Below are positions 1-11,521 of a DNA stretch of 64,000 nt, in pieces. The notes below the pieces were generated by a model. It did not search any database and was not told the DNA's origin. It saw only the letters and a list, made by a program, of their open reading frames with translations. The first letter of the stretch is position 1. Each line of letters begins with the position of its first letter. Source of the stretch: Tetradesmus obliquus (lineage: Eukaryota; Chlorophyta; Chlorophyceae; Sphaeropleales; Scenedesmaceae); NCBI GenBank assembly GCA_030272155.1, contig CP126192.1:3072501-3136500 (forward strand). The letters are read 5' to 3'. A program made the translations under genes and the position numbers.

Positions 1-1
1 G

Positions 2-1915
2 ATGAGCAGGGGCCCTTCAATGGAGCTACCCACACCAACAGGTGGCAGCAGCGGTGCCAGGCATGCGCTGCCGCCCAGGCCTTCTACTGCATGCAGCAAC
101 CTGACCATGCAGCAGCATCCTGCAGGGCCTGATGCAGCCATTGCGGGCGGAGGCTCAGCGCTATCGTACGGTGCTGTTGCCGGCGCGGAGCCGAGCTCTC
201 CTTTGATGATGGGCACTTCACCCACTGATGCACCACACATCCTGTCAATCATGTCGCTGCTGGATGGTGACACTGGCGTCAGCAGCAGCCAGCAGCAGCG
301 GCAGCAGCAGCAGCAGCAGCAGAGCGGCGGCAGGCGCAGCAAGAGCCCCGGAGGGCGCAAGCAGCAGGGCAACCGCCGGCCAGGGAGTGCAGGCTCAGCA
401 GCAGCAGCAGCAGACGCAGGGGCTGACAGGCAGCAGCAGCGGCAGCAACAGGGCCAGCAGGCGCGCAAGAACGCGCAGAGCCCTGTTGCTGGTGCCAGCA
501 GCAGCAGCAGCTGGGACGGCAGTGCTGCAGCTGCAGCTGCCGGCAGTGGCGCCACCAGGCGCGCGGCAGGTGCCTCAGCAGGCAACAGGCGCGGCTCCGC
601 ACCAGCAAGCAGCAGCGACTTGTATCAGCAGGGCCAGCAGCAGCAGCAGCTGATGGCGCCTCCTGGCCTGACTCCTGCTGCTGCTGGTCAGGCTGGCACC
701 CGTGGAGCTAGCAGTGCAGCCAGCGCAGCAGCAGGAGCAGCAGCAGCTGCTGCTGGAGATATGCCACCTAGGCCCAGCAGTGCTAGCAGCAGCACAGGTG
801 CTGACAGCGTGAGCAGCTTCTCTAGCCGGCAGCAGCAGCAGCAGCACTTGGCTGGGTTTGGTGGTGCCACGTGGGGCGCGCTGGGGTCTGGCCAAGATGC
901 AGCTGCAGGCTGGGCGGCAGCAGCAGCCGCGGCAGCAGCAGGGGCTGACCGGCGCAGCAGCAGCGGTGGCCAGGCTGCAGCAGGCTTTGCAGGTGCACCA
1001 GGAGCAGCAGCATGGCTTGCAGCAGGCTCTCCCGTTGCTGTTGCTGCTGCACCTGGTGTGAGAGCTGGCACGCCTGGCATGAAGAGTGCGGCAGGGCAGC
1101 AGATGGCTGCAAACGCTGCGGCAGCAGCAGCTGCAGCAGCGAACGGCCGCAGGGCTGTTGCATCTCCCTCTGCTTCTCCAGGGCCATTTTCCATGGGCAA
1201 TCCTCCTGCAGGGGCAGCTGGTGTGGTGCGCGGCAGCAGCCCCGGAGGATATCCCTCCCAGGCAGTGAACGTGAGCGCGGCAAACCTCGCTGCTGCTGCA
1301 GCTGCTGCTGCCACAGCAGCCGTCACAAAGGCGCGACAGCAGGCGGACTCGCTGGCGTCTGCTGCAGCAGCTGCAGCCGCGTTTGGTGATGCTGGCATGG
1401 GCGGGTATGGATCTGCTGCTGGCATGTACGCTGTCAACAGGCAAGGTATGCTTGGCGGGGTCAGTGGAGGGATGGTGGGTGGTTCGGTTGTTGGCGGCGG
1501 TTCAGCGCTGGGCGGTTTTGGTGGCCTGGGCGTGATGGGTGGCCTGTCTGGCGGCTTTGGAGGTGTCACATCGCCTGGGGTGCTGAGTCCGCTGGACAGC
1601 AGCAGGGCGGCAATGCTAAGTCCGCTGTCAGGCGGCGCTGGCGGCGGCTTTGGTGTTGCTGACCAAGCTGCTGCTGCTGCAGCTGGCCTGTGGGGCTGGC
1701 AGCAGGGTGCTGCTGCTGTGCAGCAGCAGCAGCAACAGCAGGCTGCTGCTGCTGCTGCCATGGCTGCCATGCAGCAGCAGCAGCAGCAGATGGCTGCGCG
1801 TGGTGGGGCTGGCATGGGGCTGCAGGGATTGGGGCTGCAGGGGCTGTGGCCGCTGCAGCAGCAGCACCAGCAGCAGCAGCAGCAGCAGGGCCGTGGTCAG
1901 CAGCTGGGCAGGTGA
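2..1915 (+). CDS. Gln/Ala/Ser-rich low-complexity protein, 3' part of a gene
   Basis: An open frame runs from the left edge to a TGA at 1913-1915 and gives up to 637 residues. The ATG at position 2 is simply the first codon in the window, so the gene probably continues upstream and this may be a last exon. The protein is dominated by runs of Gln, Ala, Ser and Gly. A Gly/Met/Val-rich stretch lies around residues 465-545 and more polyGln near the C terminus. I see no catalytic motif or recognisable domain. Such composition is typical of intrinsically disordered regions in transcription or RNA-binding regulators of chlorophyte algae, but that is only a guess. Other frames over this region are Cys/Leu/Ala shadows of the CAG repeats and are not credible genes. 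Confidence 0.55.
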   Translation: MSRGPSMELPTPTGGSSGARHALPPRPSTACSNLTMQQHPAGPDAAIAGGGSALSYGAVAGAEPSSPLMMGTSPTDAPHILSIMSLLDGDTGVSSSQQQRQQQQQQQSGGRRSKSPGGRKQQGNRRPGSAGSAAAAADAGADRQQQRQQQGQQARKNAQSPVAGASSSSSWDGSAAAAAAGSGATRRAAGASAGNRRGSAPASSSDLYQQGQQQQQLMAPPGLTPAAAGQAGTRGASSAASAAAGAAAAAAGDMPPRPSSASSSTGADSVSSFSSRQQQQQHLAGFGGATWGALGSGQDAAAGWAAAAAAAAAGADRRSSSGGQAAAGFAGAPGAAAWLAAGSPVAVAAAPGVRAGTPGMKSAAGQQMAANAAAAAAAAANGRRAVASPSASPGPFSMGNPPAGAAGVVRGSSPGGYPSQAVNVSAANLAAAAAAAATAAVTKARQQADSLASAAAAAAAFGDAGMGGYGSAAGMYAVNRQGMLGGVSGGMVGGSVVGGGSALGGFGGLGVMGGLSGGFGGVTSPGVLSPLDSSRAAMLSPLSGGAGGGFGVADQAAAAAAGLWGWQQGAAAVQQQQQQQAAAAAAMAAMQQQQQQMAARGGAGMGLQGLGLQGLWPLQQQHQQQQQQQGRGQQLGR

Positions 1916-2622
1916 TGTGGCACTGCTGCTGAGGAGTGAATGGCGAGGAGCATCTGTTGTTGTGGTTGGTGTGGTGTGGTGGAGTTGGTATGGGATGTAG
2001 GAGTCATCTTGATGTGTTCGTTGAGTCAGAGCAGGTGCACCTTATCTGTACTGGAGTTTCTCTTGTTGTGGAGGGCCTGCCACGCTGCCCTTTACTGAAG
2101 GGAACTGGAACTTGGTTTGGTAGCAAGCAGGCGTGCGACCCTCTCTGCTGGCTGCATCATGGTTTATGCTTGGAAACTGCTGCTGCAGGCCTCTTGTGAG
2201 GCTTGTGCAGGAGCTCCGCGTTGTTATGGCTTTGTCGCGTATCATTGTGTCGGCTTGGTGCTGCCACTGCCTCTGCCAGCCAGTCGGCCTGTGGCTTTGC
2301 TAGTGAACAGCTGGCTGAGCCAGAGAACATCTTCATGTGGCATTGTGCAGGCTGCAGGTGCCGCTGACAGCACATATAGTAATGTTGCTGTGGCTGCCGT
2401 AGCATAGGAGTGTGTAAGGTTGTTACACAACTGATTCTTCCAAAATATTGGCAGTGCAACTGTGGACGTCGTACAATTGTTGGAAACCAACCACTGGAAG
2501 CGCCATCGCAGCTGAGCAGTCCCCCCGCCGTGCGCTTGTATATGCTGTTGACAGGGTTGCAATGGTTGCTGTTGTGAGGGCAGTGGTTGGCTTTGGCTTC
2601 AGGATTGCTGTCTGTCAAGCTT

Positions 2623-2658
2623 TGCTTTTGCATGATGCGCTGCTTTTGCATGATGCGC
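2623..2658. repeat. 18-bp tandem duplication
   Basis: Two identical 18-bp copies, TGCTTTTGCATGATGCGC, lie head to tail at 2623-2640 and 2641-2658 in non-coding sequence. It looks like a small replication-slippage duplication. Confidence 0.85.
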
Positions 2659-4266
2659 TGGTTGTTCAAGCCCCTCGTGCGGGGTTGGCTGGCGCAGGCG
2701 CATGGCGAGCCCATGCATCATGCCATATGCAGGGCAGCGTCAAGGAACGTGCAGCAAGAAACCTGGCTGCTGCATTGTGTGTAGGCAGGCAGGGTTCTGG
2801 AGGAGCGCCAGCGCGTGTGTGTAATGCGGCCTTGGTTGAGGCATGGTAGTGGCAGCGATTGTGTTGCCGTGTGTTGCAGGATGCCTGCTTGTGGGCGTGA
2901 TGCCAGCAGCGCACAGTACTAACTGCGTGCCGGGCTGGCCGTCACCTAGCAGAGAGTTGGAATCGTGAGCTTTTCAGTATCAACATTCGTGTGTGCTGCT
3001 GTTGGTGGTTTAGGTTTGTTATCATGTTGGCAGCCTGGGTGCGAGTCGAGGGGCAACGTTGACGAGCTGTTGTGCTTGTTTGCAGCATGTGCTTCTGTGC
3101 AACCATCGCAGCCGCTGCAACGGGCGGCGCACTGGGCGGGCATGCTTTGACATGGTTGGGCAGCAGGTGCTGTGAGCAATCTTAGCATGTAGCAGCTGCT
3201 GCAGTAAGGGGTGACGCAGAGACAGCTCTGTGGACATGCCTGCTGCTGAGTGCTCCGGCGCTCTCACAGCGTAGCGTACTGCAAAAGGGGGCAGAACTGG
3301 CTGATGGGCCCCAACAGTGTTTGTGGTTGGTGTTCGTGTGCTGGGTGTTGCAGGAGCTGCGCAGCCCGACTTGTATGCATGTATGCTCTGTGTGCCTTCT
3401 GGCTCAGCATGCGCGCTTGACACACTATGCTGCTGAGGTTTGAGCGTTGTTTGCAGAGCCGTCACCGCACGCAAGCTGTAACTTGCCTGAGTTCACCAGC
3501 CTGGTGTGGGCAGCCACTGCTGAGCTTGCCGCACGTCTGCACACGAGCACGATCTGTGCGCTGATGCAGCTGTTTGTGCCTAACCACGGTGTTGTACATG
3601 GCCGCTCAGTTGACACCGGAACTGCGCCGCCCGTCGCACCTGGAAACTTTCCAGAAGGCTTCTGATCCCTCACAGCGCATGTGCTCAGGCTGTTTCCAGC
3701 AGACGTGCTTGTGCCTTCCTTTGGCAGCGGCAGCCTCTGTGCAACGTGCGCTCGCACACACTTGCTGTATTACTTGTGGAGAGCACAGGTGGCACCCATT
3801 GGACAGTGACCGAGCGGGGAAGCTGTGCGCTCCTACCACTGGCATCACCTACCGGCGCTACGTAGCGGTATACCGCATCACCTGGTGTACACTGGTGAAT
3901 GCACAGTGGCACCCACAGTTCGGCTGCGGCTGTTGCGTCTTGCATAACGCCCAACGCCCAACTTGGTACCGTAACAGTTACATAGTTGAACTTCAAGCAT
4001 AAGATAGCCAACACAGCATACTAACATTCTGAAACAAAGCCTGCCTGTGCACCTCCAGAGGAGGCACGCGGCACGAACGCAGTACTACTGGCACTAGCAG
4101 TGCCTACTGGCATGCTTCACATGCACGTCACTGCCAAACATCCATCCATCCATCTGGCGCATCTCCTAGGGCATGTGCGCTCTGCGGGCGCAGCTGAAGC
4201 TGCATGCACATTGCAAGATCACGAGAGTATAAAAGTTGTGCAGCTGGCAAGCTGCAGCTAGCTGAA

Positions 4267-4298
4267 AGAAGTGCATGGCCACAGAAGTGCATGGCCAC
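4267..4298. repeat. 16-bp tandem duplication
   Basis: Two identical copies of AGAAGTGCATGGCCAC occur at 4267-4282 and 4283-4298. The surrounding DNA is non-coding. Confidence 0.85.
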
Positions 4299-4997
4299 AG
4301 AAGAGCGCAGCCACTGAAGCCACCAGCACATGCCTTGCGGATGCAGGTGTGCAGATGCCATCACAAAAGCATTGATCACATTTGCGAAGAGTGATTGATC
4401 ACAGGGGGTACAGCCACGTGATCACACCTCTCCCCTTGGTATGTCGTTTGGCAAGGTGCCTCTGCACCTGCAGTTATAGATTCACCAGCAGCATGCTACG
4501 ATCATGCAGTCAAAACATCATGTGCTGCACATCGCCAGGGTGCCAGGGCATTCCAATCCACATGCTCCCAAATAATTTATTACCCAATCATGGCAAACAG
4601 TGCAGTAACATAAAGACCCTACTGCAGACAGTGCTAGTAATTTTGCACAGAACACAAGACAACAGGAGTGCACCGCGATGCGCTGGGTTGCACGTGGATC
4701 ACAAGCAGATCCCGTCGCCAGCCACTTCATTTTGAAATCCATAAAAGTACGTGTAATAACATTGACCGAGAAGCCCTTGCAGCCCGCGGCAGCTGCCCAA
4801 GCAAGCTGCTTTCCGACTAGCAGCTGCTGCTTCTGCTGCTGCGTGCTGTGGCGGGCTTTGCGGTCCAGTCAATCGTCACAAACACACAGTCCGAGCATGT
4901 GACAACGTCACTTCAACTTTGGGCCACTTCTGAGGTAGGCCACTTCTGGGGTAAGTTTTGGGCAGGTGCCAGCTGTTGCAGAGATGCGCCAGGGGCT

Positions 4998-5002
4998 TTA
5001 CA
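4998..5002 (-). terminator. Candidate TGTAA poly(A) signal of the PhoX-like gene
   Basis: TGTAA, the usual chlorophyte near-upstream polyadenylation motif, occurs on the minus strand about 185 nt downstream of the TAA stop at 5186-5188. A pentamer also occurs by chance, so this is suggestive only. Confidence 0.4.
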
Positions 5003-5185
5003 CGTAGGTCACGCTGGTGGAGAAGAGCACCTGCAGCAGCACATGAACAGCAGGCGGGGCGCTCAGCAGGGCTCCATGCGGAAGCGGTGGATCAAAGTGC
5101 ATGCGTGGTCACACACACAGCATGCAAAGCTGGTGTCTCGTGCCAGAACAAGTACCACAGCCTGGCACGGAGCAAAGAACCGGTA

Positions 5186-5886
5186 TTATACACAGACAGG
5201 CACAGGCACTATCACGCCTGACTGCTGCCCAACTATGCCAGGGCTGTGCTGAGTCAGCAAAAATCTAGCCAAGCCAGCACCACGTGTGATGCCCCTCACC
5301 GCTGACTTATCTGCGGGCGTCTTTGCTGCTGCAATGCCCTCAAACACAGGCTTTTTGCCGGCCTTCAGGCAGGCCGCGCTCAGGGGGCCCAGGTAACCCA
5401 CATAGCCGCGCTGCGAAGCGGCGATGGGCTGGGTGATGTCCTGCACACAACAGCGGAGCCACGTTCGGCATGCGCCATTCAGCAGTTGCTGCATCTTCAA
5501 ACCAAGGGCTGCATGCTCACATCTGAACAGTCTCAGGGAGCTGCTGCAGCAGCACAACCTCCATGTGCCAACCTTGCCAAGCTGGGTGTGCTACGCTGAA
5601 TGATCCTTAACAGGCCACATGCCAGTCGTATTGCATACCGCTGGCTGCAGCGCAGCTGCATAACAATGCGTAAATGCACTAGCGCTAGCCACAAAGTGAG
5701 GCACAATACAACACAGGGCATCTGCTGTTGATGCTGCCGGCGCCAGCGCCCCACCTTGGGTCCAGTGTCCTCCTCTGGGTGCTGCATGGCCATGGCAAGG
5801 TATGCGTAGTCTCCCACGTAGCTGATGTAGATGCCGGTCACCTCAGCCAGGCGGGGGCTAGACAAAATGCGCGTCAGCGACTCTGC

Positions 5887-5917
<31 letters not shown>

Positions 5918-8900
5918 TGTTGGTGCGACTCCCGGCATGTGCTGGCAGAAAATGCACGGCAGGGCTGCCAGCCGGCTTGCTCAGCGCTGGATATGCTGCC
6001 AGCAATGCCTAACCCAGGCACATGCTGCAGCCAAGCATAGCAGCCAGTGGCCTTGGCCCTTGGCTAAGTACAAGGCAGGGTTGCAATCGAGTGCTGCAGA
6101 AGACCTTGCTTCTATGAGTCGTGCTGCCAGCGAGTGCCAGCAGGTGCTGTATGCGGCTCACTCGAGTCCACGTCGTAGGCCCACAGCACGTTGTTCAGGT
6201 GGCTGCTGGTGTCCTCGGCGATGAACAGGATGCTGTTGGTGAAGTGGATGTTGTCGGGGTTGGAGATGGCACCCAGCTCACACTTGTTGCCATCAGCATC
6301 TGGGGCAGCCAGAGGAGTGCCGTACAGGATGGCCTGCACAGCAGCAGCAGCAGCAGCAGCAGCAGGGCAGCCGCAGCACAATTGCCTTTATTGAAGCTTC
6401 GTGATACCAGCTGTCACTAGGCAAACTTGCTGCGGGCAAGTAGCCTCAAGAAAGCAACAGCACGCGCGCACAGCGGGGAGCCACACCCACTGCCGTATGC
6501 AACAAGTACAGCCCTCCATACTAGGATCAGCTGCTTGTGATATGACAGCGACTCTGCCATGTGAGACGTGAAGTCATGAGGGCATTAGTGTATAACCGTG
6601 GTTGACATAAGCAGACCGCGTCATCGCAGCTGCTCATGCGTGCAGCAGAGCAATGCCACCTGTTACTTGCTGCACCACACACGGTGATGAGCAACTGCGT
6701 CACCAGCAACTCATCACCAGCAGCGCACCTTGGCGTTCACGGCTGTGCTGCTGGAGTCCAGGTCAAAGGTGAAGATGGCTCCACATGCGTTGGAGGGCAT
6801 GTTCACGTCACCGGGCTGGCCCGCGGAGTACTTCTTGTCATCCACCATGCCGTTGGAGATCTTGGCGTAGGCAATGAACAGCTGCAAGGGCGGGGTGGGA
6901 GGTGCGGCAGGACAGGAAGGTTAGCACCAGCATGCAGGGCTCTGGGCAATACATTGTGCAACATATGTTGGTTGTACAGCTTGCGAGGGCAGCTGCTGCA
7001 GCAAGGCGGGAGCTGTTTGGTCAGGTGACAGCGAAAGAACAATATAAACGTGCCCACCTTGTTGTGCTTGGCGCTGAAGGTGATGCCCTCCTCCTTCTCA
7101 AACTCGGTGGTGGCTCCCATCATGGCAGCAACGCGGCGAGTCTCCAGGAAGGCAGCAGCGGTCTCCATGCCGGGCTGCAGACACAGCGAAGACACAGCAG
7201 GGACAGTCAGAGTGCCAGCAGTGTCGGCATTGCTATGGACTCTGCTGACTAATGGCCGAGCCCAGCAACAGAATCTGGCAGGCAGTCTGCAGTTGAGGCA
7301 GCAGATCAGCGCCGTACAATCCATCCTGCTGTGCTGCGGCTGCGCGGCGGCGCTGTGCTGCGAACTCGCAGCAGAGAAGTAACACCTAGCTGCTGTCCAG
7401 TACAGTCTCTTTCATGTGATCCTGCACTGCAGCTGACCGCACGCGTGTGCTTCAGGCGCCGCGGCGCTGGCCTCACCTTGATCTTGAGGCACTCAATGTA
7501 GAATGACTTGCCATCAGGGCCGGTGGTCAGGTAGGGGCTGACTGGGGTGTTGGTTGCCTTGAAGCCGGCGGGGCAGAAGTTGGCCGTGGTGTTGGTGGGT
7601 GCTGCAGTCTCAAACATGTCGCTGAACTTGGGCTTGCTTGCAACCAGCTTCTCCAGAGCAGCCTGGTTGCCTGCGGTGGGGAAACAAGACGAGACAGCCG
7701 CAGCTTGTTGTCAGCTTCCAATGCAAGAAGTGGGCACAATCGACTCGCGTGTGAGCTTCAGAGCCACCGGCAGCCGTGCAAGTGCGAGGTTGATGTGTTA
7801 TGCAAATGTGACAGCTGCACCGGATGCACAGTGTGCCACAGCAGCAGCTGGGCGGCCCCACACACCATGCATCAGCACTTCCCTGCTACTGGCCAAGCAT
7901 TCCTGGTCACAGGCATGCCACCGTTCCCCACAGCGCGTGATCAGACATACAGATCTCCTTCATTCCTATTGTGGCTCATGCTTTCGTCAAGCAGATGCCA
8001 GACTCTACCCTTTAAAAGCCTGTCCCTATACGTTGCTGTTCACTCACCGCTGCCCAGCAGGATCCAGGAGACCTTGAAGTTGTCAGCGGCGCCGTCCTGG
8101 GTGAACTTGGCGGCGTACAGCTTCCCGGAGCTCAGGTCGGCAGGCCTGTCGGCCTTGAACATGAACAGGCCGCAGTTGGTGCCCTGTGTTGCGACAGGAG
8201 CGAAAGCGGCAGCGGCAGTGCAGGAATGAAACCTCAGATACCCACACAAATGATGAGTAAATCCACTTGTGACCTGTCGCTTCCTTTCTTCCACAGACAC
8301 AATTCTCCGCGGCAGGTGCATATGCCGTGGCAACACCTTGAGCAAGCTGTCTTGCATGCCGTATGCCCCGCCCCAGCCATTGATGCCTGCTCGGCAGGCA
8401 TACACAGCTATGCTGCCAATACTTTGCTGGACTGACGTCCTTGTGTGGGCGGCATCAGGCACCATCTGTTGAACAGCATGCGAAGCGGCAGGCCAGCTAT
8501 TTGATAAACTCACGTCATCGGTGGTGTACACGGTCTTCAGGTCAGGCATGACGATGGCAGACTCGTGGGACATGCGACCCAGTGTCAGCCTGGCAGCAGC
8601 AGCAGCAGCAGCAGCAGAGTGAACAACACTGGCTGCAGCAGCAGTTGATGCTGCCTGATGACAAGTCATATCCTGTAGCCTGCCCTGGTTGCACGCACAG
8701 TTCGGCACAAATGGTCAACTTCACTACAACAGGGTGGACGCGCTGCACTGCAGCACTAGTGCGACACAACCGCTCCACTAATGCATGTAAGAAAGGGCCC
8801 AGCGGCACCATACACTGCAATGCAACCCTGTGGCATCCCTCAGTTACACTGACAGAGTCCAGACATAGAGCAGGACGTATAAACACTCAGCGAAACGCTG

Positions 8901-11447
8901 GCCGGCAGGGCGCTCACCACTTGAGGTATCTGGCAGAGCCGTCGTTGGCAACAGACACCTCCGGGCTCCAGCCGTATGCGTAGCAGCTGCAGCACACACA
9001 GCGGCAGCATGGAGTTCATGCAGCGTCAGCATGGGAGTGATGTCGTCAGCTGAGCAGTCGCAAGCACACTGGCCTACATGCGCACACGATCTGCTAAGTA
9101 TGTTGCCACCATCAGTGCATGAAACCCGACTCACAGCAAAACCTTTGGTCAGCACCGCCAGCAACTGCAGCCTGCTGGCCCCAACACACACTGTCTGCCA
9201 GCATCACGGGAAAGCACCTGACTTTCTGCCGAAGTATTTCACACAAGCAGGCCGAGCATATACAGCAGCAGCAGCAGCAGCGGCTCACTTGAACTCCTTG
9301 CGGAAGTTGTCAAGCACCGCCTGGTTGCCGAAGCCGAGTGCAGACTCGAAGGCGATGATGTCAGCGTCCTTGCGGTCCACGCCCTCGTCATCACCGCTGA
9401 TCTGCGCACACGACCACAGCCAACCAGAGCAAAGGCGTTTGAGAATGAGGAAGGTGCAGCAGGACAGCTACGTCTGCGGTGTACGGCGGCTTACCTAGCA
9501 CAGGCAGGGCTATGCCATTAATACAGGTCTGTATTGATAGATGTGAAGGTGTGATTGCTTGTGCATAGCAATCCCAGTGGTAAGCAGGTCTCAGCATGCT
9601 TCCAGTCATGAGTGCATCATCCGAAACACCAATCAATCAATGCGCTCATGCCTCGCAGTGTATCATGCTGCTGGGGGCCGGCCCTCACCGGGTGCATGCC
9701 CCAGCCGCCAATGCTGCGAGACATGCCCATGGCTGAGTCAGCGGGGAAGCCGTCCTTAGCAGCCCAGCCGCAGGCAGTGAAGTCAGGCTTGGCGGTGCAG
9801 GTGGAGGCCAGCATGGTGTCCTGGTACACGCGGCCTGCACCGGGCAGCAGAGGCGGAGCGAGACGGGGCAGCAGAGTTGGCAAAGTGAGCGTGATCTTGC
9901 TTCAGCAGGCAGACAGCAGGAGTGTGAACGCCACCAGCGCAGGAAATTTGCTGCACGCAGGGCTGCTGCGACTCACTGACTTCACAGTCGACTCTGTTTG
10001 TATTTGTGAGTGGCTAATTTCAACGCAGGTCAGACCTAGTCCACACTCACAGTCGGCGGGGTACTCCTCACTGCCCAGGTGGCTGTCCCAGGGGGTGATG
10101 GTGCCTGAGCAGGGGAACCAGGTGCCTGGGCCATCCTTGATGGCCTCAGTGGCCACAGGGGTCAGCTTGCCACTGGCCTTGTCCTGGCTGAGCTTGGACA
10201 GGTACCTGCGCGCAGAAGATTAGGCACAGCACGGCAGCAGCGTGAGTGGGAGGCGATGCGCTGTGCAGTGCACTGTGCTGCTGGCGCAGGGGTGGGGGTG
10301 GGGGGTGCTTCATGCCCACAATGTCGGCAGTGCCTGGCACATGACAGGTCCAGCGGGCCGGTTTGAGCTCAGCGGGCAGGCTCTGCAGCTCTGGCGCACA
10401 CTCACACGCTGCCCGGCTGGTTGTACTCAGCTGGTGATACATGTCCTGGTTAGCCATATCCTTTGAGCACCACTGGAGTGTCACACACGAGTACATGCAG
10501 CTCTCAGTCAGCATCCGTTGACATGCAGCAGGTGCACATGCACCACCCAGCCCTTCTCATACACACTCACACGCTGCCGGGCTGGTTGTACTCAAAGTGG
10601 TTGACCATGTACACGTCCTTGCCGCGCTGGAACAGCGTGGGGATGTCGGGCGCGTTGGAGTAGGACCTGAACTTGCCGTAGGCGGCACCAGCGGGGAAGG
10701 AGTAGCCGCCGGCGTTGGCGGGCACGGCAGAGTAGACCTGTGCTGCGTTGGCGTTGGGCAGGACCCTCCACACGTCCTGGCCATCCTTGTCCTGCAAGCA
10801 GATGGCAGCAGGTGCAGGGGCGCAGATGTTGGTGTGTGGCTCCTGTGCAGTTAACTGCAACGTTGCAGCTTGATAACATCCAGTCCACAACAGCAGTGGG
10901 CATCAACTAGACCGGCAATGATGGAAAGTTGGCAGTGTGGCATGAAGTGGATGCTGCAGCACAGCAAAAATATTCACAGCTTGCAGGCTAGCCCCAGATC
11001 CTCAGATGCCGCTCTGTGGTACCGCCGTGGAGCACAACCACACAAAAAGCAAGCACTCAGATGTGCCACAAATCAATCAAATGGTTGATAATGTTACCAA
11101 CAGATGAAAAGCTACGCCCGCACCTTCATCATGCCAAACATGCCAGGGCCGCTCTTGCTGCTGACGCCAGGCAGGCTGTCATTGCTGCGCAGCAGGTTTA
11201 CGTAGGCCACGGGCACCTTGCCGGTAGGGCAGGTGGGGGCGGGAGGGGGTGTGGGCTTGCAGCGCTTGCCTGGGCGGAACTTGCCTGGGTAGTACCTGCC
11301 TGGCAGGTTGTGCTTGTTGCACCAGGTGGGGGGGCTGGGGTCGGGCTTCTTCCACCAGGTGGCGGCGTCCACCTCATCCTGGCAGGTGGCAAAGTGCAGC
11401 GCTGCGGCCACGAGGGCCAGCAGCAGCAGTAGGCACTGGGAGGACAT
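5186..11447 (-). CDS. Secreted PhoX-type (DUF839) alkaline-phosphatase-like protein
   Basis: Fourteen exons join in phase: 11447-11124, 10791-10571, 10205-10051, 9834-9689, 9401-9289, 8986-8918, 8589-8514, 8183-8048, 7670-7477, 7174-7058, 6881-6729, 6333-6162, 5882-5755 and 5440-5186. They encode about 752 residues. The ATG at 11447 opens a clear signal peptide (MSSQCLLLLLALVAAALHF), so the product should be exported. The DUF839/PhoX hallmark CSGTITPWDSHLGSEE lies near residues 214-229. Its Cys and second Glu are 15 residues apart, which as I recall matches the Cys and Glu metal ligands of bacterial PhoX. NPDNIHF near residues 593-599 is the second family signature. PhoX enzymes are Ca/Fe phosphomonoesterases, and green-algal members are typically induced by phosphate starvation. 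Hydrolytic activity of this protein is inferred. Several introns carry CTG runs next to the acceptor. Confidence 0.85.
10398..10594 (-). repeat. Duplicated exon tail plus splice donor inside a PhoX-like intron
   Basis: The 32 bases at 10563-10594 hold the last codons of the second PhoX-like exon (peptide EYNQPGSV) and its gtgagt donor. They recur at 10398-10429 inside the following intron with one mismatch. Weaker similarity continues to about 10459. The copy encodes the same octapeptide and keeps an intact donor. The real donor is followed by an in-frame TGA, so reading through to the copy would truncate the protein. Confidence 0.8.
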
Positions 11448-11484
11448 CGTGCTGTGGGCGGGGGTGGGGTTGGGTGGGGCGGTG

Positions 11485-11486
<2 letters not shown>

Positions 11487-11519
<33 letters not shown>
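11487..11519 (-). repeat. (CTG)11 run in the 5' leader of the PhoX-like gene
   Basis: Eleven CAG units on the + strand read as CTG in the sense of the PhoX-like gene. They end 40 nt upstream of its ATG and so probably lie in the 5' UTR. Length variation could affect transcription or translation, which is inference. Confidence 0.85.

Positions 11520-11521
<2 letters not shown>

Larger units (their letters stand above)
1916..5185. other. Gene-free convergent interval between the Q-rich gene and the PhoX-like gene
   Basis: No credible coding exon is visible on either strand. The interval should hold the 3' UTRs of both neighbours. It contains two short tandem duplications (2623-2658 and 4267-4298), overlapping palindromes at 3856-3876, and a TATAAAAG string at 4228-4235 with no gene behind it. 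Confidence 0.5.

Noticed and set aside
575..1815. Long minus-strand open frames rich in Cys, Ala, Leu and Pro opposite the Q-rich gene
   Set aside because: They are antisense readings of CAG repeats, with no domain content; the + strand frame runs to a normal stop and is longer.
4228..4235. TATAAAAG as a promoter on the + strand
   Set aside because: No gene or RNA gene is recognisable downstream; it lies between two converging 3' ends.
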